Shown: in pieces, positions 6,862 through 11,455 of the stretch
Layout: each line of letters starts with the position of its first letter
How positions within the stretch are numbered: position 1 is the first letter of the stretch
Origin: Cocleimonas sp.
GTDB taxonomy: Bacteria > Pseudomonadota > Gammaproteobacteria > Thiotrichales > Thiotrichaceae
Direction of reading: 5' to 3'
DNA: 11,455 nt
NCBI GenBank assembly: GCA_023145535.1
Contig: JAGLDQ010000273.1
Coordinates: forward strand, 1-11,455
Notes under the pieces: generated by a model
The model's database searches: none
Told to the model about the DNA's origin: nothing
The model's input: only the letters and a program-made list of their open reading frames with translations
Position numbers and translations under genes: made by a program

Positions 6862-7920
6862 TTACTTCTTTTTCTTATCTTTTTTTTGTTCCTTACTCTC
6901 GACAGCTTCCTCTTTTTTATCTTCTGGCTTATCCTTTGTTAATAATTGCTCACGAATACCTTTCTCAACCGTCTCCGCCATCTCAGGATGTGCTTTTAAA
7001 TAGTTACGCACATTCTCTTTGCCTTGACCAATTTTAGTATCATTATAGCTATACCAAGCACCGGCTTTATTGATAAAGCCAAGCTGCACACCCAAGTCGA
7101 TAATTTCCCCTTCATGAGACACGCCTTCCCCATAAATAATCTCAAATTCAGCAAACTTAAAAGGAGGTGCCATTTTGTTTTTAACCACTTTAACACGAGT
7201 TTGGTTACCGACAATCTCATCCCCTTTTTTAAGCGCTCCAATACGGCGAATATCAAGACGCACAGAAGCATAAAATTTCAGCGCATTACCTCCCGTCGTG
7301 GTTTCAGGACTACCAAACATAACACCAATTTTCATACGAATCTGGTTGATAAAGATAACCATCGTATTTGAACGTTTAATATTAGCCGTTAATTTACGCA
7401 ATGCTTGCGACATTAAACGCGCTTGAAGACCCATATGCGAATCCCCCATATCGCCTTCAATTTCTGCTTTTGGTGTTAGTGCAGCCACAGAGTCGATCAC
7501 AACCATATCAATTGCACCAGAACGAACTAACATATCGGTTATTTCTAATGCTTGCTCGCCCGTATCTGGCTGTGATACCAATAAATCATCAATATTGATC
7601 CCTAGTTTTTCAGCATAAGAAGGATCTAAGGCATGCTCAGCATCAACAAAAGCAGCCGTGCCACCCGCTTTTTGACACTCCGCAATAGCATGAAGTGTCA
7701 TGGTTGTTTTACCCGAAGATTCTGGACCATAAATTTCAATAACACGCCCTCTAGGCAATCCACCAATGCCTAGTGCTATATCCAAATTAAGCGAACCCGT
7801 TGAAATAACATCAATATTTTTTGCAGCAGCATCACCCATACGCATCACAGCGCCCTTACCAAACTGACGTTCAATTTGCCCTAAGGCGGCGGCTAGTGCT
7901 TTTTTTCTATTTTCGTCCAC
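6862..7920 (-). CDS. recA: RecA recombinase
   Basis: RecA forms filaments on single-stranded DNA, carries out strand exchange and stimulates LexA self-cleavage. The 352-residue protein matches the usual length (353 in E. coli). It shows the Walker A motif GPESSGKT (65-72), DAEHALDP, the Walker B region VVIDSVAALTP, loop L1 around EGDMGDSHMGLQARLMSQ, and loop L2 near FGSPETTTGGNALKF. The start is a GTG (7918-7920) giving MDENRKKALAAALGQIE; no in-frame ATG lies close upstream, and AGG is about ten bases before it. The C-terminus is unusual: the last 26 residues hold 11 lysines and 8 acidic residues, ending DKKKK, whereas the E. coli tail is clearly acidic. Its own promoter and the terminator of pncC lie upstream. 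Identification is certain. Confidence 0.99.
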   Translation of the reverse strand: MDENRKKALAAALGQIERQFGKGAVMRMGDAAAKNIDVISTGSLNLDIALGIGGLPRGRVIEIYGPESSGKTTMTLHAIAECQKAGGTAAFVDAEHALDPSYAEKLGINIDDLLVSQPDTGEQALEITDMLVRSGAIDMVVIDSVAALTPKAEIEGDMGDSHMGLQARLMSQALRKLTANIKRSNTMVIFINQIRMKIGVMFGSPETTTGGNALKFYASVRLDIRRIGALKKGDEIVGNQTRVKVVKNKMAPPFKFAEFEIIYGEGVSHEGEIIDLGVQLGFINKAGAWYSYNDTKIGQGKENVRNYLKAHPEMAETVEKGIREQLLTKDKPEDKKEEAVESKEQKKDKKKK

Positions 7921-7930
7921 GTAATGATAC

Positions 7931-7968
7931 CTGTTATGATTATAAGAAGGCTAAGAATTAACCCGAAA
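7931..7968 (-). promoter_or_regulatory. Candidate recA promoter with a partial SOS box
   Basis: A perfect -10 TATAAT is read on the minus strand at 7944-7939, with a poor -35 (TTCGGG) 17 bases upstream. Overlapping it is CTTATAATCATAACAG (7946-7931), which keeps one half (ACAG) of the CTGT-N8-ACAG LexA consensus but not the other. I found no complete box between recA and pncC. The promoter is likely; control by LexA is uncertain. Confidence 0.5.
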
Positions 7969-8092
7969 GAAAAAGTGTACCAATAAAGCTAGCGCAAACT
8001 CTATATTGACAATGCGCCAAGAAAAAGAACTCCAAGACAGAATGCTTGAAAGTAGCTATGAATCAAAAATAATGCAAACACATAAAGACAAC

Positions 8093-8135
8093 AAAAATAC
8101 CACATATCCATCTCTTACGATGAATATATGGTATT
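8093..8135 (-). terminator. Rho-independent terminator of pncC
   Basis: Read on the minus strand, arms at 8135-8119 and 8112-8096 pair along 17 positions with a 6-base loop (GTAAGA), then run into a T stretch (8097-8093). The two imperfect positions are G-U wobbles on the minus-strand RNA but A/C mismatches on the plus strand, which indicates that the minus-strand transcript is the functional one. The stem is AT-rich. It sits 25 bases past the pncC stop and separates pncC from recA. Confidence 0.8.
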
Positions 8136-8159
8136 AAGTTTTCGTGATAAAAAAATAAA

Positions 8160-8657
8160 CTATTGATTAATCTGCTTATTCACACCTTCAAGGCAATGAA
8201 CAACGGCCTGACGACGAACAGAATCACGATCGCCATCAAAGTGAACCGTTTCCGAAACGGGTACATCACCACGAATCATCCAAGAAAAACAAACGGTTCC
8301 TACCGGCTTATTTTCAGTACCACCTGTTGGCCCTGCAATACCACTCACGGCCAACGACATACTTGCCGTTGATCGTTCAATCGCACCTTGTGCCATTTCG
8401 CGAACAATCGCTTCACTGACCGCACCGTGCAATAGCAACGTCTCTTCAGCAACACCCAACATATCATGCTTGGATTGATTACTATATGCGACAAAGCCTC
8501 GATCAAAATAGATCGAACTGCCTGGCACATCAGTCATCACCTTTGCAACCCAACCACCTGTGCAAGACTCTGCGGTTGCCAAATCCATCTCAACACTACT
8601 TAATGTTTCAGCAACGGACTTAACTAATTCACATAACTCCTCATCTTCTTTATGCAT
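8160..8657 (-). CDS. pncC: Nicotinamide-nucleotide amidohydrolase (PncC/CinA C-terminal domain)
   Basis: PncC hydrolyses NMN to nicotinate mononucleotide and ammonia, recycling a by-product of NAD-dependent DNA ligase. The 165-residue protein consists of the CinA C-terminal domain only, with no MoaB-like N-terminal domain. Visible family motifs are LATAESCTGGWVA (26-38), RGFVAYSNQSK (53-63) and LAVSGIAGPTGG with NKPVGTV (102-122). The ATG at 8657 has an AGGTAG ribosome binding site five bases upstream. The gene lies just before recA on the same strand, a widespread cinA-recA-recX arrangement, but a strong terminator follows, so recA is probably transcribed separately. The motifs look intact. 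Confidence 0.95.
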   Translation of the reverse strand: MHKEDEELCELVKSVAETLSSVEMDLATAESCTGGWVAKVMTDVPGSSIYFDRGFVAYSNQSKHDMLGVAEETLLLHGAVSEAIVREMAQGAIERSTASMSLAVSGIAGPTGGTENKPVGTVCFSWMIRGDVPVSETVHFDGDRDSVRRQAVVHCLEGVNKQINQ

Positions 8658-8759
8658 AGCTACCTATTTCTGTTAGTTTTACCCAAACCCGTAATGACAT
8701 ATGCTCAGGTTTTATTAAATGCCTCTTAACTATAACATTTATTCTTGCGAATAGTTCAA

Positions 8760-8812
8760 TTACCACAAGAGAAATCATCAATATGTGATAATTATCCCCC
8801 GCTTAGTGGTAA
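8760..8812. repeat. Inverted repeat upstream of pncC
   Basis: TTACCACAAG (8760-8769) pairs with CTTAGTGGTAA (8802-8812) over 10 base pairs with one bulged A. The 32-base interior contains a smaller ATCA/TGAT pairing. A run of A follows on the plus strand; neither strand has a T-run placed as in a terminator. It lies about 100 bases before the pncC start and could belong to its leader or be an unassigned structured element. Confidence 0.4.
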
Positions 8813-9076
8813 AAAAGACTCACTTATCCAAAATATTTTGCAAACCTCTGGAAAATAATAGTTCACAAATAAATTTTTGCAATAAGTTTTACAAACATTA
8901 GTTAAAAATTGAGACTTTCTGCCAATAAAACTTCATTAATAATTAGCTGACGAGAGTGAGTTGAAATAAAAAATGAGGCAGGCAAAGTGAAAAGCGGGGT
9001 AATTTCAGTCAGGAGCCGTTGTTTTTATCAAGAGGATAGATAGCATAATTTAAAATCCCGTTTTGGCTAAAATGAT

Positions 9077-9104
9077 GTGGGTTCAAGCCCCACCTCTGGC
9101 CGCA
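9077..9104 (+). other. tRNA 3'-end-like sequence (T-arm), probable tRNA remnant
   Basis: Positions 9077-9093 form a perfect tRNA T-arm: 5-bp stem GTGGG/CCCAC with 7-base loop TTCAAGC, keeping the GTTCRA and closing C of real tRNAs. The following CTCTGGC would be the 3' acceptor strand, and CGCA stands where a discriminator and CCA are expected. No matching GCCAGAG 5' strand or sound anticodon arm is found upstream. A weakly tRNA-5'-like stretch starts at 8994 (GCGG, complementary to CCGC at 9100-9103, then TTTCAGTCAGGAG). This is most likely a decayed tRNA or an attachment-site scar. Read on the minus strand, the same 5-bp stem followed by ATCATTTT could act as a weak rsgA terminator. Confidence 0.5.
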
Positions 9105-9126
9105 TTTATTGACGATTCAGGTCAGG

Positions 9127-10053
9127 TCAATCATCCATGTTAATTAGTGCATTTAAATAACGCTTATAACGTCCTTCAGAGATAACGCCCTGCTCTACGG
9201 CAACTCTAACAGCGCATTTTGGCTCATGATGATGCGTACAATTATTAAAGCGACAGGCATGCACGTAGGGTGCAAATTCACAATAACCATCACTTAATTT
9301 TTTTTCTGTCAACTCATCAAGTACATAGTCTCGTACTCCAGGTGAGTCGATCAAATAAGCTTCATCTCCCAGATCATAAAGTGTTGCAGTCGTTGTGGTA
9401 TGTTGCCCCTCCCCTGATTGTGATATTTCATTCACTAGCAACTCGACATCAGGCAAAAAATGTTGTGCTATGGAGGATTTTCCCACACCTGAGCGACCAA
9501 CAAAGATATTCGTTTTAGCCTTCATCCGCTCACGTAACGCATCAACCCCTTCCCCTGTGTTAGCATTGATTGCAATAACAGAGTAATCAATATCACGATA
9601 ATCTTGCAAGGCTTTCCTATCAACTTCGGTGGCTTGTTTTTGCTCTAAATCACTTTTATTCATCACAATCACAACATCGGTATCAAGCTGATGTGCCGCA
9701 ATCAAATAACGGTCAACTAAATCCCAAATAGGGCGTGGCAACCATGAGCTCGTCACGATAAGCTGGTCAATATTAGCGGCGATTGTTTTGGGCGTTCCAC
9801 GGTAGGTGCGGCGAGTGAGGGCATTTTTGCGGGGTAGAAGTTTGGAAACGGTGGCATTTCCATGTTGATTTGCATGCCAGATCACATGATCACCACAAGC
9901 AACATGATCTAATTTTCTCTTTGTAGTACAACGTATCGGACGCTGATCCCCCTTTGATACGAGCAGCTCCGAACCAAAGCGAGTAATCACTCGCCCTGAT
10001 TGTTTTTCTGCCTTATCTTTCGTCGTACTAACAGCAATCTTTTTATTGCTCAT
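9127..10053 (-). CDS. rsgA: Ribosome small subunit-dependent GTPase RsgA
   Basis: RsgA is a circularly permuted GTPase that tests and releases maturing 30S subunits. The 308-residue protein has an N-terminal OB-fold (about 20-75), then GTPase motifs in the permuted order G4-G1-G3: NKSD at 132-135, GRSGVGKSS at 186-194, GEGQHTTT at 214-221 as switch I, and DSPGVRD at 236-242. A C-terminal zinc site follows with C267, C272, H274 and C280. All key residues are present. The ATG at 10053 follows the upstream cytochrome gene by 12 bases, so the two are probably co-transcribed; the AAGGA-like sequence sits rather far from the start, with GAGA nearer. Basic N-terminal residues suit rRNA contact. Confidence 0.97.
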   Translation of the reverse strand: MSNKKIAVSTTKDKAEKQSGRVITRFGSELLVSKGDQRPIRCTTKRKLDHVACGDHVIWHANQHGNATVSKLLPRKNALTRRTYRGTPKTIAANIDQLIVTSSWLPRPIWDLVDRYLIAAHQLDTDVVIVMNKSDLEQKQATEVDRKALQDYRDIDYSVIAINANTGEGVDALRERMKAKTNIFVGRSGVGKSSIAQHFLPDVELLVNEISQSGEGQHTTTTATLYDLGDEAYLIDSPGVRDYVLDELTEKKLSDGYCEFAPYVHACRFNNCTHHHEPKCAVRVAVEQGVISEGRYKRYLNALINMDD

Positions 10054-10065
10054 ATTCTATCATTC

Positions 10066-10392
10066 TCATTCCTTAGTTTTATCATCGCTGTCTTCTTTGC
10101 TACTTTTCTTTATTGAAAACTTATAATGGGCTTCATTGAGATAAGCCACAACATCTTCTATTTCATCATCAAATAAATTGGTACTTAACTGTGAGTCACA
10201 TTTTCGTACCTGTGAATTTAACTCTGACAGTGATTTTACTTTTCTATCTTTGCGCGTAAACATTTCATTGGTTTGATGGCAACGCACACATTCGGATGCC
10301 GTATAGATTGTTTTGCCTTTAGTCGCACTTCCATCCGCATAAGATGCACTTGCTAACAGCAACCCACAGAGTGTTATTGTTATTTTAGTCAT
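10066..10392 (-). CDS. Small periplasmic monohaem c-type cytochrome
   Basis: This 108-residue protein has a signal peptide (hydrophobic residues 4-17, likely cleavage after SYA at 19) and a single haem-attachment motif CVRCH at 35-39, so it should be exported and receive one covalent haem. The pattern after the haem site (FTRKDRKVKSLSELNSQVRKC, then DDEIEDVVAYLNEAHYKF) resembles a family of small proteobacterial cytochromes, to which I cannot give a specific electron-transfer role. No methionine occurs after M44, so the usual distal Met ligand is not obvious; H89 or M44 are the visible options. A third cysteine is at 65, and the last 16 residues are charged. AGGA lies 7 bases before the ATG. 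It precedes rsgA by 12 bases. Confidence 0.88.
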   Translation of the reverse strand: MTKITITLCGLLLASASYADGSATKGKTIYTASECVRCHQTNEMFTRKDRKVKSLSELNSQVRKCDSQLSTNLFDDEIEDVVAYLNEAHYKFSIKKSSKEDSDDKTKE

Positions 10393-10467
10393 GTTTTTTC
10401 CTGCTTTAATTTTAAATAATTTAGTTGGTTATTTGCAGAAACAAAAAGCCACTACGCCCCCTCAATA

Positions 10468-10500
10468 CTCACACCTTCACACGGCTCACATCGCCTCACA
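10468..10500. repeat. Array of YTCACA hexamers upstream of the cytochrome gene
   Basis: Four hexamers fitting YTCACA start at 10468, 10476, 10485 and 10495, spaced 8, 9 and 10 bases, about 75-125 bases before the cytochrome start. On the coding (minus) strand they read TGTGAR. The near-helical spacing would suit a multimeric DNA-binding protein, but chance in a C/A-rich stretch is possible. Confidence 0.3.
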
Positions 10501-10582
10501 GAGAAGCGAATCACGCAAAGTTTTAATCTAAAAATTAACGACGTTACGAACAACATATCGACAATAGATGTTAAGTCGGTTG

Positions 10583-11455
10583 TTATTCTAATCCCCCCAC
10601 TTGTTTTAAATGTGCAATCCGTATGGACGCGGGTGGATGTGAGTCATAAAAAGAAGAGTACAGCGGATCTGGCGTTAATGTTCCTGCATTCTTCCTATAC
10701 AGACCAACCAAAGCACTAATGAGTTCCTTTGCACTTGATTCTTTTGCCGCAAACTCATCCGCTTCAAACTCATGTTTACGCGACCACCACGCCATCATCG
10801 GCCCAATGAAAAAAGTATAAATTGGCGCTACCAACATAAACAACAGCAATGCCATATAAGTAGAAGACTGCTCCACCCCTAAGACATGATAAAAAGCATC
10901 CTGCTTCATGAAGTAAGCCAATGCTGCAAATCCCCCCAATGTCATTAGCATAGAAAGTACCAACCCTTTAAGCACATGCTTGCGCTTAAAATGCCCTAAC
11001 TCATGCGCCAAAACCGCTTCAACCTCACTCGGCGATAAATGTTTCAACAGCGTATCAAAAAAGACAATGCGTTTATTCTTACCAAAACCGGTGAAATAGG
11101 CATTGCCATGACTTGAACGACGCGAGCCATCCATCACAAAAACGCCTTGAGAGTTAAAGCCCGTACGCGCTAACAACTGAGTGATACGCGACAACACTTC
11201 ACCTTCTTCCAAGGGTTGAAATTTATTAAAAATGGGGGCAATAAATTTAGGATAAGCCCACATCATCAACAAAGAGAAAAGAGTAATCGCAAGCCACGCA
11301 TACAGCCACCACAACTCACCAGCTGACTCCATGAGCCATAATACCAACATAATCAGCGGCACACCGATGACTAATGACAAGGAAGTATTTTTTAGTAGGT
11401 CAATAAAGAAGGTTTTAATCGTTAATTTATTAAAACCAAATTTTTCTTCAATAAC
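10583..11455 (-). CDS. M48 family (STE24/CAAX-protease-like) membrane metallopeptidase, N-terminus missing
   Basis: The gene runs off the right edge: the frame stays open through 11455, so about 290 C-terminal residues are seen and the true start is outside. It is an integral membrane zinc protease of the M48 family, closest to the STE24 type. Evidence includes the edge segment EEKFGFNKLTIKTFF, PKFIAPIFNKFQPLEEG, SSHGNAYFTGFGKNKRIVFF, the zinc motif HELGH (near 11023-11035), the third ligand in HEFEADEFA, and the ending DPLYSSFYDSHPPASIRI. Several hydrophobic helices flank the catalytic site. A TTG at 11378-11380 is an internal codon, not a start, because upstream codons match the family. The cytochrome gene follows after a 190-base gap, so they may not share a transcript. 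Substrates in bacteria are poorly known; they are probably membrane proteins. Confidence 0.93.
   Translation of the reverse strand, partial: VIEEKFGFNKLTIKTFFIDLLKNTSLSLVIGVPLIMLVLWLMESAGELWWLYAWLAITLFSLLMMWAYPKFIAPIFNKFQPLEEGEVLSRITQLLARTGFNSQGVFVMDGSRRSSHGNAYFTGFGKNKRIVFFDTLLKHLSPSEVEAVLAHELGHFKRKHVLKGLVLSMLMTLGGFAALAYFMKQDAFYHVLGVEQSSTYMALLLFMLVAPIYTFFIGPMMAWWSRKHEFEADEFAAKESSAKELISALVGLYRKNAGTLTPDPLYSSFYDSHPPASIRIAHLKQVGGLE

Larger units (their letters stand above)
8658..9126. other. 469-base gene-poor gap between pncC and rsgA
   Basis: I find no credible protein gene on either strand here. The right end carries a tRNA-like segment (described separately) and the middle an inverted repeat (8760-8812). 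Other small items are a 12-bp palindrome CAAAATATTTTG at 8829-8840 and AT-rich tracts that could hold the pncC promoter. The size and the tRNA-like end suggest remnant sequence rather than a simple promoter region. Confidence 0.6.

Noticed and set aside
7024..7598. Open frames on the plus strand within recA
   Set aside because: They lie opposite the conserved recA coding sequence and read as antisense shadows.
9077..9101. Small minus-strand frame reading MRPEVGLEPTSF
   Set aside because: Peptides of the GLEPT type are what an antisense tRNA T-arm gives when translated, so this supports a tRNA remnant rather than a gene.
8994..9104. Functional tRNA, tRNA-Sec or tmRNA gene
   Set aside because: The T-arm is perfect, but there is no full acceptor stem, anticodon arm or tmRNA tag reading frame that I can form, so I call it only a remnant.
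11378..11380. TTG as a start codon for the M48 protease
   Set aside because: Codons upstream to the window edge encode family-like sequence (EEKFGFNKLTIKTFF), so the gene continues past the edge and the TTG is an internal Leu.

Overview
The window is a compact stretch of a chromosome from an AT-leaning gammaproteobacterium. The evidence is the gene order hflK-hflC-yjeT-hisZ-purA and the cluster pncC-recA-recX, both typical of that class, together with proteobacterial-type RecA, PurA and RsgA. I cannot place it at genus level from sequence alone. I see no insertion sequence, prophage gene, CRISPR array or rRNA gene. Nearly everything is housekeeping, and I did not find a convincing new multi-gene system. 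The less ordinary signals are mainly in the spaces between genes.

Layout. Positions 130-756 (minus) hold an endonuclease I (EndA-type) gene, divergent from the plus-strand block hflK (968-2170), hflC (2167-3219), a DUF2065/YjeT membrane protein (3216-3407), hisZ (3587-4780) and purA (4878-6173). The first three overlap by 4 bases each and look translationally coupled. A structured gap separates yjeT from hisZ, and a palindrome with a -10-like core precedes purA. A long hairpin at 6191-6232 lies between purA and the convergent recX. On the minus strand, reading right to left, come a partial M48 (STE24-like) membrane protease running off the right end (10583-11455), a small periplasmic c-type cytochrome (10066-10392), rsgA (9127-10053), a 469-base gene-poor gap, pncC (8160-8657), a strong terminator, recA (6862-7920) and recX (6263-6709).

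Functions. HflK and HflC form the periplasmic SPFH complex that controls the FtsH protease. HisZ is the regulatory subunit that goes with a short-form HisG, so a short HisG is expected elsewhere in the genome. PurA makes adenylosuccinate from IMP. RecA and RecX are the recombinase and its modulator, and PncC recycles the pyridine nucleotide by-product NMN. RsgA matures the 30S ribosomal subunit.

The best leads are a 79-base imperfect inverted repeat between yjeT and hisZ, a tRNA 3'-end-like sequence (perfect T-arm) downstream of rsgA, a 9-bp palindrome around a -10-like hexamer before purA, the lack of a complete LexA box before recA, and unusual C-terminal tails on HflC and RecA.
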